A stretch of DNA of 64,000 bases from positions 43,696,501-43,760,500 of the forward strand of contig CM032117.1 in the NCBI GenBank assembly GCA_018894105.1, written 5' to 3'. The position numbers and the translations under genes were made by a program. This DNA comes from Jacaranda mimosifolia (Eukaryota; Streptophyta; Magnoliopsida; Lamiales; Bignoniaceae). The notes under the pieces are model-generated. The model made no database searches. It was not told where the DNA came from and was given only the letters and a program-made list of their open reading frames with translations. This document shows, one piece after another, positions 34,480 through 45,671 of this stretch. Every line of letters starts with the position of its first letter. Within the stretch, counting starts at the first letter, position 1.

Positions 34480-37400
34480 AATTTAAGCAACATCTCCAGA
34501 CTGTCCTCCACCCCCCATGTGCACATGTGACACAGCAGATGTAGAGCTGGTTTTAGCCTTTTTTTTTTTCTTCATTTCTCTTAGAATTTTGGCCAATGGA
34601 GTTGTTAGCATCAAAGTAGACAGATTTGTCACTTCTTCTCTGCAAAAAGAAAATAAAACATTAATCAACAAGCTTTAAAAATTCAAATATACCTCAGTAT
34701 CATCAATCAGAGACTTCAAACCTTTTTCCTGTTCTAAGAGTTGAACTGAGATGCCAGAGAGGTGGACTGAGATGCTTGGTTGCAAGTCCTTTTGCTGTGT
34801 CCAAATGACTGGCATGTGCTACATTTAAGAGCGCATGATCTCTTGCTTTGTATGACAGCGGGTGCCTCATCTGACTCCCTTTTTCTCCTCTTCTTGGGTA
34901 GGGTAGCTTCTTAATTTTAGGAGAAAGAACTTTTTGTGGCTGTGGATTCAAGTTTAAAGGCCAAAAGGCAATATCCGAAATTAGATATATCACCACTGAG
35001 TAGGCCTTCAAGTAAACAGTCATCTAGAAGCTAATATATAAATAAAGCTCTGCTAACTATCTCCCATGGGATATGGCTAATATAGCATGCTTGCATGGAA
35101 TGCCAGAAATATCCCAATCTCTACAATTACCGCTCCTATCATTAAGGTTGACAATGTAATGTATCCCTTTATCTAACACCTGGAACTCATATATACTACT
35201 AATTTTCAACTAACATGATACATCTTTCTCCTTCAAACTATTAATCTTTGAGGCCACATTCTCACAGACATAGTTAGTCTATCTCTGCCCTTTCTCAAAC
35301 CTCATCCACACCCTAGTCATTAACTTTGTTCAAAGACCATCAAGAAGGGTTAAAATTGGTTTTGACCTTAGCTCACCTATCCAGTAGTTGAAAGATTCAA
35401 AAATATTATTTGTGACATGATTATTTTTCAACATTGAATCAAAAATATGCCTTGCCTATAGCTGAATAGGAATTCCCATCAACCAATCATGTGCAACCTG
35501 CCTATGCTCCCTGATCTTATACATTGCCCAATTAAAACATTGGGCATTGTAAGCATGTGCAACCATCTAAAAATATTTTTTCAAAAATAATCATGGAAAC
35601 TGTGTTGTCTAAAATTGGCATAAATATGCCCATAACACTTCCTATTTACTGCATTAGAAGCAAGCTCAATTATAGCTTCAATGAGGCCCCACCAATAGAA
35701 AAGAAGAAGTCACCAATAATATCACATAAACCCTTTAACTTTCTAACTCATAACAACAAAACCCTTTAGTTAATGTTACTATTACATTTACCCCCTTAAG
35801 CTAATTTAAATATTACATTTACCCCCCTTTTCTGTTTGAGAAGCCTGACAAAGACTCAATCAAATTTGCATGCAAAAGACATTACCTGGAAAAGTCTACA
35901 ATTTTGTATATACATATCAAGAAAACCCTTAACTATAATAAACATAAAATGCATATCCTTCAAATAATTATAATCTTACCTTTACCTCCTCATATTTTAC
36001 AAATGTAACAAACAAACAATTTGAAATGCAATCATAGTACAAGCTTTGAAAATTCAATATATGGTATTACATTTACCCCCTTAAAGGTTTACAAACCTAA
36101 ACAAAAAAGCATTTTAGTCAATCAAACATAACCAATAAAAGCATTTAAGTTGCAAAAAGACAACAGAATATAGGAATGCCTTCTGTCTATTAGTCATGAA
36201 GGTCCAGAGCTTGTCAGTATTGAATCCCCCAAGCATATCCCTCAAGCACTCAAAGAAAAATCCCCAACTCTCCTTGTATTCAGTTTCAACTACTGCAAAT
36301 ACAGCTGAAACAGCCCATTGTTTCCATCAAAACTCACTGTTGCTAGTAGAACTCCTCAATATGGTCCCTTAAAGTGACATCTATCAAATCTTAGAAAGGG
36401 TCCACAACCATTGAGAAAACCATCTCTCAAAGCTTTTAATCACATGAAGCATCTCTTAAAAGTAGGTTCATGTGGTATTAAACTACTTTCAACACCATAT
36501 TCAGAGTCCACTTCTCTTTCAAATTGTATGCTAAATATGGAACTAGGGTTCCTCCTCATCACCATCACACTATATGAAGGCAACTGAGCATATGACTCAT
36601 TCATGTAATGCATCTCTTAAAGCATACACATTAGAGAACACCATTCCCTTCTGAAGTTTGATTTATGATGATGAGTCTTCTGGAATGGTGAATTCCTCTC
36701 TGTCCACTGCAGCACCTCCCAGAGGATCATATGGAATCTCCTAATTTGATGAGTTCTGAACCTCACAATAGTCATATAACTGGTAGTCAAACAACTCAGA
36801 GTCTGAACCATCAACAACACTAAACTGCTTATCAGATTCACTTTCCTCTTCCTTACTTTCCTCACTTTACTCTGAGTAGCTTGTCTTTGACTCACCACTA
36901 TCATTGGGATCATCAATTGTATTATTTTCATCAATTGTATTATTTTCATCTTCATTCAAACCCCAGTCCCGAAAAAAGACACTAGCAACAGTCTCATTCA
37001 AGAAATCCTCAGCAACCCAAATTACATTACAATAAATAGATAAACAATACTTCAGATTATGTATGAGGGAGATAAGTATGTAGAATAACTAAAATAAACT
37101 CCTCAAAGTTTACATAAGCTTTCAATAAACCCCATATTATTTACATATATCTACAATAAACCCCCTAATCTTTATGTTACTATTACATATTTGTCGATGA
37201 ATTTCTTCAAACATTACAAATTAAAACCGCACCCTTATATTACATTTTTAATATTGCCCAAATTACTAGGTAGCCCCACCTATTTTGCACATTGCAATCA
37301 AGTCCCTGATATTACCAAATAACACTTGAAACTATAATTAAATTATCTTCTCTGCATTTGACTCAACTTCAGCATTCTCCTTCTCATTTTCATTCACATT

Positions 37401-38735
37401 ATCCCCCTCAGCAGCAAGGTCCTTCATTATATCCTCAATAATCTAGAACAAATAGGGAAATGTTACTAAGAATATGCTACAAAACATAAATACCCAAAAT
37501 ATTTTGATAATTTACCGTCGCAGTAAATGAACAACCTCAAAATCAGATGCTTGGTTTGTACTCTCATGAACTTAGGAAGCCTCACCAATAGGCTCCACCA
37601 CATCTTCTGCAGCTATAGAACTCTCATCTTGGGGCTCCACCACATCCTCTGTAGGTGCAGCTAACTCAATACAGGCTCCAGCACATCTTCCCCAACTATA
37701 GAACTCTTAGCTTGGGGCTCCACCACATCCTCTATAAGTGCAACTGCCTCAATAACAGGCTCCAACACATCTTGTGGAGCTGCAGAACCCTCTGCAATAG
37801 TCTCCACCACATCTTCTGGAGCTGCAATTGCCTCACCAACAAGCTCCAACACCTTAGCCACAACCTCTACCACAGGTTCCACCACATCCTCAGGAGATGC
37901 AATTGCTTCACCAATAGGTTCTGCACTCTCAGCAACAGGTTCCATAACATGTTCAGGAGCTTCTGCACTCTCATTACTAAGCTCCACCACAGTTTGTGGA
38001 GCTTGTGAATCATCATTGATGGCCTCAACACCACATTCAGAACTCTTAACAAAATTCTCCTCAACATCTTCAACAATATTACCTTCACTAACAGGATCTC
38101 TAGAACACTTATCATTAACAACCTAATACAAAGCAACATATGCAACATAATTATAAATATGTCCACATATTTCAAATAAAACTTCAAGATACACCATTAA
38201 TTTATATATATATATATTACATAAACCCCCTTCATATTTCAAATAACAAACTAATACAACCCTGACATTTATTTGTAATTTAAAAAATATCCAGAAAACT
38301 TACACTTTCATTCACTTCAGTCTCACCCCCTTATCAGCTGGATCAACTTCTTCTCTTTCTGCTTGATTGCAACCTTCTCCAACATCAGTTTTGTCAATGT
38401 TGCACCCCTCTTCAACATGAGCAGCCTCCAGTAGCTTCCCAAATGAATGGTCAATAGTCGAGGGAGGTGCCTCTTTTATTTGTATGAATAAATCTACCTA
38501 TTTCATACCTTAATTGAACTTAAACATATTCTGTAGAGACCTATCATCACATACTATCACCTTTTCCCTAATACCAATATGCACCAAATCACACCTAAAA
38601 ATAAAAGGCAAATTTCCAGAAGAAACTACATTCCTTAGCATACTCTTTGTATCACCAACCAATTTTTCGTAAGTGTATGTTTCAGGATCTACATTTTCAA
38701 TTTTGTAAGTGGAGTCAGCATATGCACAACAAGGT
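34480..38735 (-). pseudogene. MURA-type MULE transposase (mudrA-like), decayed
   Basis: Read on the minus strand from right to left. Near 38,600-38,735 is an N-terminal region (TYKIENVDPETYTYEKLV, NLPFIFRCDLVHIG). Next come a long acidic repeat segment (37,570-38,130) and an acidic linker with PYDPLGGAAVDREEF (about 36,690-36,735). The DDE-type region has FKRCF, LKALRDGFLNGCGPFLRFDR, DRCHFKGPY, FDGNNG, ESWGFFFECLRDML and WTFMTNRQK (36,180-36,480). NHVTNNIFESFNYWIGELRS is at about 35,390-35,450. A SWIM-type zinc finger, CRDWDISGIPCKHAILAI, lies at about 35,070-35,126, and a C-terminal CCHC knuckle, CSTCQSFGHSKRTC, at about 34,783-34,829. A 0.6 kb gap at 35,590-36,180 may be an intron. It would cut and move the element. 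Frameshifts and stops are present. Confidence 0.9.
37570..38000 (-). repeat. acidic Pro-Glu-Asp-Val repeat region in the transposase N-terminus
   Basis: The minus-strand frame shows repeated EDVVEPV/EDVLEPV cores (PEHVMEPVAES, PEDVVEPVVEV, PEDVVETIAEG, PQDVLEPVIEA, EDVVEPQAKSS, EDVLEPV) spaced by 14-25 residues. At DNA level, ctccaccacatcctctggag recurs. It is strongly acidic and contains few other residue types. The reverse strand happens to be open too (37,655-38,008), but only as a mirror of this repeat. Confidence 0.8.
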
Positions 38736-38757
38736 CAATAATTCCAGAACCCATATC

Positions 38758-39429
38758 TAGGGGTGTTCACAGTTCGGTAAACCGGCCGAACCGAACCGAA
38801 ACCGAAAATTCGATTTGTACCGAATACCGAACTGAAAATTTTGGTTCGGTATTCGGTTTTTTGTACCGGTTAACTGAACCGAACCGAACCGAATTATTAA
38901 TTAATAAAGATATATTAATATTCATATTTATTGTTAATTAATAAATATATTACATTAATATATATTAATTAATATTATATATACTGTTAATAGTATATAT
39001 ATATATAAATATATTACATTAATATATATTAAAAAATAGTAAATATACTGTTAATAGTAATATATATTAATTAACAACAATAATTACATATTAGTATGTA
39101 TTAATATTCATATTTATTGTTAATTAATAAATATATTACATTAATATATATTAATTAATATTATATATACTGTTAATAGTATATATATAAATATATTACA
39201 TTAATATATATTAATGTACATTAAATATATATATTAATTAACAACAATATATTAATATTAATTAATATTAAAAATTAAAAATTTGGTATTTAGGTTTTTA
39301 ACCGAACCGAACCGAAAAAAATTCGATTTTAACCGAACCGAATCAAATAGTTCGGTTCGGTATTCGGTACGATATTTTGGCGTACCGAAATTTCAGTTCG
39401 GTTCGGTTCGTGCCGAATGAAAACCCCTA
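38758..39429. mobile_element. hAT-like non-autonomous element nested in the MULE (672 bp)
   Basis: Termini are tagggg...cccc ta as inverted repeats (taggggtgttcacagttcgg against the complement of the right end). An exact 8-bp duplication cccatatc flanks it (38,750-38,757 and 39,430-39,437), typical of hAT. Both subterminal regions are packed with accga/tcggt words (gaaccgaaccgaaaccgaa and tcggttcggt); the middle is AT-rich with a duplicated block of about 170 bp (38,905-39,060 and 39,084-39,225). No coding sequence. It interrupts the region just beyond the N-terminal part of the transposase. Confidence 0.92.
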
Positions 39430-40179
39430 CCCATATCTGTAACAAAAAATTGAGAAACACAAATTACTAAAATCAGTAGAACTTTACATTTACCCCCTTC
39501 TACTTTTCTGATATTTACATATAATGGCATTTGATTTTCGATAACAAATAGAATAGCCCCAGATTTTGTTACAACGAAAATCAGTCCAATAACATAAGTT
39601 TTACCACACCATTCATCAGTAAACTGAAAGCTATCAACATGCCTAAACTAAATCATGTTTAAAATACCGATTAAAGTTCATTTTTGGTGGAAAAATAGAA
39701 AACCCACAAAAAATAGAAAAAAATCCTTACATTATGATAAAAAATAGAAAAAATTGGTATATTTTGACAAATTCCAAAGAAATATATAACGTAATAACAA
39801 AATCTTAAAAAAATAATAGGTTTTGGAAGAAAAAATCATACCTTTCTCAAAGTTGCAAACCCTAGTTTTTTGAAACTTCTCCCTTGAAAGTGAACTTCAA
39901 TGGCTACTGATCAACATCCAAAATGGAGAAGATAACGATGGGTTTGAGAAGAAGATGAGTTTTGGGATGTAGGCCGACGGTCTTTCTGGGATTTTGAGGT
40001 GTTTTTCTTTCTTTCAGTGAAAATGAGAAGAATGAGGAAGACGATTATCTTCCTCTCTTCTTTACTGCCAAGCCAGGGGCATTTTGATAATTCTTATAGG
40101 TAAGGGACATTTTTGTCTTCGGCAAATTTACATTTTTTTTTCAGGCAAGGATGAAATATAAACGGCCGTCCATCTGCTC

Positions 40180-40260
40180 GGGGTGGGGGGGGGGAGGGTT
40201 TGTAATTTCGTCAAACCTTTGGACTTCATTGTAAATAGGCCAAGCTTGAGGGGGGGGGGG
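40180..40260. repeat. poly-G tracts inside the right TIR of the MULE
   Basis: G4-T-G10-A-G3 at 40,180-40,198 and an 11-G run at 40,250-40,260. In the left TIR the matching places have only a few C (cagactcccat and atccccctg), so the runs have expanded in one TIR only, or are sequencing errors. Confidence 0.85.
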
Positions 40261-40285
40261 TCTGGGTAATTAACCTAATAAAGAA

Positions 40286-42423
40286 ATTACAAATTGAAAG
40301 TGGATATATACTTTTATAAAAAAATAAAATTCAATTATATGAGAAATTTATTCAAAGTCTAATACATTTAAGGGAGAAAAAAAGATAAGCTTCTAAATGT
40401 ATCTATTAGTAGAAACCAGTATTAATTTGTCTTTATTTATCAAATGCTGCACAATCCCATAACCATGAAACTTTTTACCACATTTGCAAAATAAAAAAAA
40501 TTCAATATTAATACATAACAACTATACTCACAAATATTTTCATAAAAGCTAACCTATTTAAATTAATATCTCAAAACTAACTGCTTAAGTTATTCGTTTT
40601 TTGATATCTTTTAAATTTTTTAATCTTAATAGACATAGTTATATAAGTATCTTATTGGTTTATTTTTACAATATTTCTATATGAAAAATCCAATTGAAAA
40701 TTTGAATAATAATGTTTACAGAGAATAATGATTATTTTACCATTATTATTATTGTTGTTGTTAGCTTCTTTTGCTTGTTTTAATAATATGCAACATATTG
40801 AAACATAAACATGTGATTTCTTTTTTATTTTCCTGTAAAAGATTAAAAAAATTAACAAAGAGAAATAACAGAGATTAGATATAAACAAGGTAAAAAAATT
40901 TCAAATTAATAAGATGATAAATACAATATACCTACTTACTCAATTAATACACTTTTGACTTACAATAATAATAAATCTTTAAAACTGTCCATAATAAATT
41001 AAGTTTAAAGGGCAATAAGAGGTGAAATGAGTTGGAGTTCTCATTATCAGAATAATATGGAAAGTATCACTGGACAAGGACTTCTTTCAATATATTGCTT
41101 GAAGGCAATACTTAATAATAAAGTAAAAGAAATTGAGGAATATTCATAATTATATATGCATAGTAAATTTATGACTTAATGATAGATTGTTAATTGCCAC
41201 CCATACCATTAATTACAAAACACGTGCACGTAAATACTGATTTTATTAATTATTTTAAGAACGTAGTAGTTCCTTAAAATTTGGAAAATTAATAACAAAT
41301 AATCAAATATTGACATGCACATAATTTTAAAAACGTAGAATAATTTCTTCATATTTTGTGTTTATGAATAATAATAAATGAAATATTATGAAAATTCTTA
41401 ATGCATTTTCATACATACATGCAAAGCCATCTTTATTTTTGAATTGATTTTGAATTTGAATGAGAAAAATAGTTAAATAGAAATATAATAACTTCATTTC
41501 AATTATTAAAGAAAAACTTTTATTAGTTGTTATTATTTAAACAAATCTTAAACTTTTGAGGTAAATACGAAAAAATAACAATCAATAAAAATTATTAAAA
41601 AAATTAAAATTTTTGAAAAGTAAGAATTGAATGAAAATTAACTCAATGCAATTACTTAGTCCCTTCATATGTACAATAGTATGGATGTGGAGTATAATAT
41701 ACAAGTTCTGCATCATGTATAAAATATTTTTAGAAATTGTGATGTTGGATTTCCTAACGTACTTATGCCACTTCTCAGCCGCACATTTTATGTCCTCATG
41801 CAGGCACTCACGAGGTCTATGCAGAGCTACTTTTTCTTGGAGAAAAAACACATTCCATATATATCTTATAATCTTCACATTTTTCTTTTTTGAATTTTGA
41901 AATTCTCAAATCCCCATGAAGGAAGATCCTCAATTATTTATATAAATTGAGTAATTTTCACATTCAGTAATTATGAGAATTACGTACATAATTCAATATC
42001 CTTAACACTAAGTGGCAACTATATATATTCTCAGCCAGCTGGCTATATACATATTTTTTTCACTCTTTTTATAGAATTCCATATTTTGTTTATTCCCTAA
42101 AATGAGTGGTACACAGATTGTATAAGTCTTCATTTTTGGTCAATTATCCATATTTACCCAGCAAAACTTTCATCCCCAATAATTAACAATAAAAAATGGG
42201 GTTGTCTCAAATACTTTTCTTTCCTTTTCCTTTTTCTTTTTATTGTTCTTCTCTTCGTACTTACAGTATTGAGCGTACTGGCCATCAAGTATTTTTCTCA
42301 ATCAGGAAAACCCCCAATATTGTTGCTACTTGCTAGCTGTAAACTTGTCTTGGCTTTAAACTTTAACCCCTTCAATTTGTTTACAAGCAAATAATAATTG
42401 CCAAATGCCAGCCCTTTTCTGAT
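40286..42423. other. intergenic region upstream of the IQD gene
   Basis: AT-rich with no supported coding region. Two overlapping frames at 41,582-41,900 (one per strand) have no similarity I recognise. A G-box-like cacgtg lies at 41,221-41,226, followed by another acgt core. Pyrimidine-rich stretches appear from 42,200 towards the gene. Confidence 0.55.
41221..41230. promoter_or_regulatory. G-box / ACGT-core cluster
   Basis: cacgtgcacg contains a palindromic CACGTG plus part of a second ACGT core (cacgta). Such motifs bind bZIP or bHLH factors in plants. It is about 1.2 kb upstream of the first pyrimidine-rich stretch of the IQD gene, so any role is speculative. Confidence 0.3.
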
Positions 42424-42632
42424 CTTTCTCTGTCTCTCTCTCTCTCACTCCACAGTCTGTGGTGCTGCATATGTAAAATCTGAGATTTACTTTTTGAATT
42501 CCTGTTTATCTTTTCTAACAGTGTTCTTTTAGGGCAGCTTTTCCATGAAATGGAAGCTCCCTAGATTCTGCATTTCTTAAAACCAGCGTATGCCTCTACA
42601 CACAATTTAACTGAATTCAGGCGGAAAAAGAA
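42424..42632 (+). promoter_or_regulatory. probable core promoter and 5' leader of the IQD gene
   Basis: A CT-rich tract, tttctctgtctctctctctc (42,425-42,450), is typical of the pyrimidine patch around plant transcription starts; no good TATA box is seen upstream. Between it and the IQD start are three short upstream ORFs: 42,545-42,580 (11 codons plus stop), 42,550-42,564 (4 codons) and 42,590-42,610 (6 codons). If transcription starts at the CT tract they would lie in the leader and could lower translation. The transcription start itself is inferred. Confidence 0.45.
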
Positions 42633-44255
42633 ATGGGAAGAGCAACGAGGTGGTTGAAGGGCCTCTTCGGGATAAAGATTAAAGACAAGGAGACAAGAGA
42701 ATATTCCGGCGACGGTAAAGAAAAGGGCCGGTGGAGCGCCGGTCATTCGGGGAGGGACGCCGCTTCCGGGTTGTGCCACAATCCCACAACCATACCGCCG
42801 AATATAACGCCGGCAGAGGCTGCCTGGCTGAGATCTTTCTACAGCGAGACTGACAAGGAGCAGAACAAGCACGCCATAGCGGTTGCTGCCGCCACGGCCG
42901 CCGCAGCAGATGCCGCCGTGGCGGCTGCGCAGGCGGCGGTCGCGGTGGTTCGGCTCACCAGTCAGGGGCGTGGCACGGCAATGTTTGGTGGGAAACGGGA
43001 AAAGTGGGCTGCTGTCAAGATTCAAACAGTTTTTCGTGGATACCTGGTACACATTTAATTTTGTTTCATAACTCGATTTACGCAATCAAATTTTTAGTTA
43101 GATGTGATGTCAAAAGCCACTGAACTGTAACGCTCCTGCTTTTTCTTTTTGTTTATGGGTTATTCGGTTTTTGTGTTGTCATTAAGTAATTTTGAATTTT
43201 TGTTCTGTGTTGGGAATGCCAAAAAATGAAAAATAAAAAAAATTAAGGCCCGAAAAGCGCTTCGGGCTTTGAAGGGTCTGGTGAAGATTCAGGCGCTGGT
43301 GAGAGGATATTTGGTGCGTAAACAAGCAGCTGCCACTCTTCATAGCATGCAAGCTCTAATAAGAGCACAAGCTAGTGTTCGGGCCCAGAAAATCCGCCGG
43401 CTCGTCAACAATGAAGAGAGTTATCCCCCTCAATTTAAAGCCCGAATATCCGTGGTGAGGCCAATTATATACATAGCAGTCCGCAGTTTCATCACCATTA
43501 AAAGAATTTTCCGACCTGCAGCTTTGTCAAATTAATGGCAATTATGAACCATTCTTATTGTTGATTACAATTTGCAGGAAAAATATGATGATCCAAGAAG
43601 TGAGCATCCAACATCATTGCATAGCAGAAGGCTTTCTGAATCATTTGAGGCTGCCATAAATGCATTTGAGGAGAGCCCGAAAATCGTGGAGGTGGATACG
43701 GGCTGCAGGCCCAAATCAAGATCCAGGAGGGCCAACTCATGGATGCAGGATCTCGGTGAAGAATCATTTGGAAAGGCCATTTCTTCCCCATTCCAATCTC
43801 GAATTCCAGCCCGATTAGCAACGCCGGAGGCCCGACATTTCCCAGATCAAGATTGGGGCTTCACCGGGGACGAATGCCATTTCACTACTGCCCAAAACAC
43901 TCCAAGATTCACCACAAGCTCCTGCGGGTGCAACGGGCCCGTCACGCCCGCAAAGAGCGTGTGTACAGAAAGCTATTTCAGGAGCTACGCCGATCACCCG
44001 AATTACATGGCCAAGACACAGTCATTCAAAGCAAAACTGAGATCCCATAGCGCTCCAAAACAAAGGCCCGAATCCGGCCCAAAGAGAAGGCTTTCCCTCC
44101 ACGAACTGGTGGAGTCTAGAAATAGCCTGAGTGGGGTGAGAATGCAGAGGTCCTGCTCACAAGCTCAAGAAGCCATAAATTTCAAGAATGCCGTCATGGG
44201 AAGGCTTGGTAGGTCTTCTGATTTTGTTAGAGAAAATAACTTTTATCCCAACTGA
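42633..44255 (+). CDS. IQD: IQ67-domain (IQD) calmodulin-binding protein, three exons
   Basis: Exons: 42,633-43,046, 43,248-43,454 and 43,578-44,255; both introns are GT-AG and phase 0; product 432 residues. The start has a purine at -3 and G at +4. The N-terminus is basic ([15 protein letters not shown]). Residues about 75-105 are Ala-rich after [20 protein letters not shown]. The IQ67 domain spans about 127-192: [60 protein letters not shown], giving three IQ motifs. The first intron splits the domain at FRGYL/ARKA, the family's conserved intron position. The C-terminus has a DUF4005-type block ([20 protein letters not shown]). IQD proteins bind calmodulin and act as scaffolds at microtubules, membrane or nucleus. 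The N-terminal style suggests the group containing Arabidopsis IQD22-25, but the member is not assigned. The best supported host gene here. Confidence 0.95.
43047..43247 (+). other. IQD intron 1 (201 bp)
   Basis: It starts gtacac and ends ttaag, phase 0, interrupting the IQ67 domain between FRGYL and ARKAL. AT-rich with a T-rich stretch, as plant introns are. Confidence 0.92.
43455..43577 (+). other. IQD intron 2 (123 bp)
   Basis: It starts gtgagg and ends tttgcag, phase 0, joining RISV to [10 protein letters not shown]. The open frame would otherwise run on into it to a stop at 43,535. Confidence 0.9.
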
Positions 44256-44788
44256 GAAAATATTATTGCAGGAAAAAGAAAAGGTTTGATGTTATGTTAG
44301 ATTTGCAGAAACATAATTAAGTAGATTTTATTAGCTCCAAAGAAAGCCTACTCGTTTTGTAATATTACAGGTCAAATGCTTTCATTCTTCTGCTAATATT
44401 TCTTGATTTTAGTTCAAAAGCCCCCAAATTAAGAAAATAGGCAGAAAAAAATTTGACATTTTGACGGAGAGCTTTAGAGAGTGTGAGAGATCAGTTTAGA
44501 TACCCCATCTGTCCCAAAGTAATTGCTCTATCTGATGCTGCTGTCGTTTTTGACTAACTCTCTGCATATTGATTTTCTTAATAATTTTAATGTTAATTAA
44601 TTTTCAAACATTAATATTTCTCGCATTCTTTAGTATCATTTTAAAAAATGACGTGATTTGTGGTATTATTACACTAAAAACCATGTTAGATTAATTGGTT
44701 AATTATATCTTGTAATTTGGTAAGAAGATGCTATTATGTACCAATATTTGGAGATAGCAAAAAGAAAAATATCTCCTCCATCAACTAC
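44256..44788. other. IQD 3' flank
   Basis: Non-coding sequence after the TGA at 44,253-44,255, with the 3' UTR presumably in the first 150-250 bp (T-rich and tgtaat-type elements near 44,360). I cannot place the polyadenylation site. Confidence 0.5.
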
Positions 44789-44791
44789 TTA

Positions 44792-45178
44792 GAGGGTGTT
44801 TGGCTAATCTTATTTAATAAGTCTTATAAGTTCCTATATCTTATAAAATATTTTTGGAAGTTATAAGATGTTAAATCTTTTTTTAAAAATAAGTTCTTAA
44901 AGTATATGGATAAAATAATATCTTGGAGATTCTAAGATGTTAGTAACAACATTTTTGTAATTAATATGATTAAAATTAAATTAGCTTATTAAGATTTTTA
45001 AAATAAGTTATAATTCCTTACTTTTTAAAAAAGACATTTAAGCTTCTAATATCTTATTTTAGGAGCTTATAAGTTCTTTTTAAAGAAAATTTATCAAATA
45101 CTTTTTAGCATCTCATAAGCTCTCAAATATCTTATAAAATATTTTTTTAGTAGCTTATAAGCTCACCAAAACACCCTC
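44792..45178. mobile_element. Tourist-like MITE (PIF/Harbinger type), 387 bp
   Basis: Terminal inverted repeats are gagggtgtttggctaatctt against the complement of the right end, gagggtgttttggtgagctt. They are flanked by the trinucleotide tta on both sides (44,789-44,791 and 45,179-45,181), the target preference of PIF/Harbinger elements. The interior is rich in cttataag and atcttataaaatattt, present in both halves in opposite orientation, so the whole element can fold back. It has no coding sequence. It lies about 540 bp downstream of the IQD stop codon. Confidence 0.88.
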
Positions 45179-45181
45179 TTA

Positions 45182-45671
45182 GTTAGAGAATATCATGCTT
45201 CTTCATGAAAGGAATTTAAATTGTTGCCTTTTCTAGTGTTGGAAACCAAATTATTTGGAGTAAGTGAGATATTTCCTGCCAAAGTATTTTGAGACGATAT
45301 CATATTTGTTTCTGAAAGTAGAGGTTTATTGGACCTCAATGATTCTCGCCGACATAGTTTTGTTTCTATTATTAAAATTGGGCCATGTTTGCAGCCTGGA
45401 ATGGATATTTTGTTTGACACCTAACTTATTTTTGTCATTTCTTTTCTAAGGTTGAAATTCCATCCATAGTCCAATACACACTCTTCATCTGCTATTTGAG
45501 AGGTTACAATTCTATCAATGAAGTTTTATTAAAGTGATAAAATTGAGATTTCAAAATTAAGAGGTCAAATCGTGGTCTTTGGGTTTGAATCCCCTCGTCA
45601 CTAGTGTATTATGATTATTATGACATTACGATTAAAAACATGTGTTTAAGGAATTTAAAAACTAAATACAA
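45182..45671. other. spacer with possible SINE remnant
   Basis: No coding region. Near 45,578-45,592, gggtttgaatccc is a good match to a tRNA B box (GGTTCGAANCC-type). The region 45,525-45,640 could be a decayed tRNA-derived SINE; an A box and tail are not clear, so the identification stays weak. Confidence 0.3.

Larger units (their letters stand above)
33704..40276 (-). mobile_element. Mutator-like element (MULE) with MURA-type transposase
   Basis: The ends are long inverted repeats (over 100 bp): agggttaattacccagactc at the left against the complement of the right end, aggttaattacccagaccc, both followed by a ggcctatttacaa block. A perfect 9-bp target duplication aataaagaa flanks it (33,695-33,703 and 40,277-40,285), diagnostic of the Mutator superfamily. 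The minus strand encodes a decayed MURA transposase with catalytic, SWIM and zinc-knuckle domains. A 672-bp hAT-like element is inserted at 38,758-39,429. Without it the MULE would be about 5.9 kb. Confidence 0.95.

Noticed and set aside
37655..38008. Plus-strand 117-codon frame with HHIL/LQHI repeats
   Set aside because: It is the reverse complement of the acidic repeat of the MURA transposase; only the minus strand is continuous with transposase domains.
38758..39429. accga/tcggt word clusters considered as a satellite
   Set aside because: The words lie inside an element with terminal inverted repeats and an exact 8-bp duplication, so a transposon explains them.
41582..41900. Two opposite overlapping frames of about 90-100 codons
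   Set aside because: Neither shows a known domain, splice context or start; AT-rich composition makes chance frames likely.
42561..43085. A 174-codon minus-strand open frame over IQD exon 1
   Set aside because: It mirrors a GC-rich, Ala-rich coding exon on the plus strand that has family motifs and correct splicing; the antisense frame has no recognisable domain.
43555..43997. Minus-strand frames over IQD exon 3
   Set aside because: Shadows of the supported exon; no similarity or start context.
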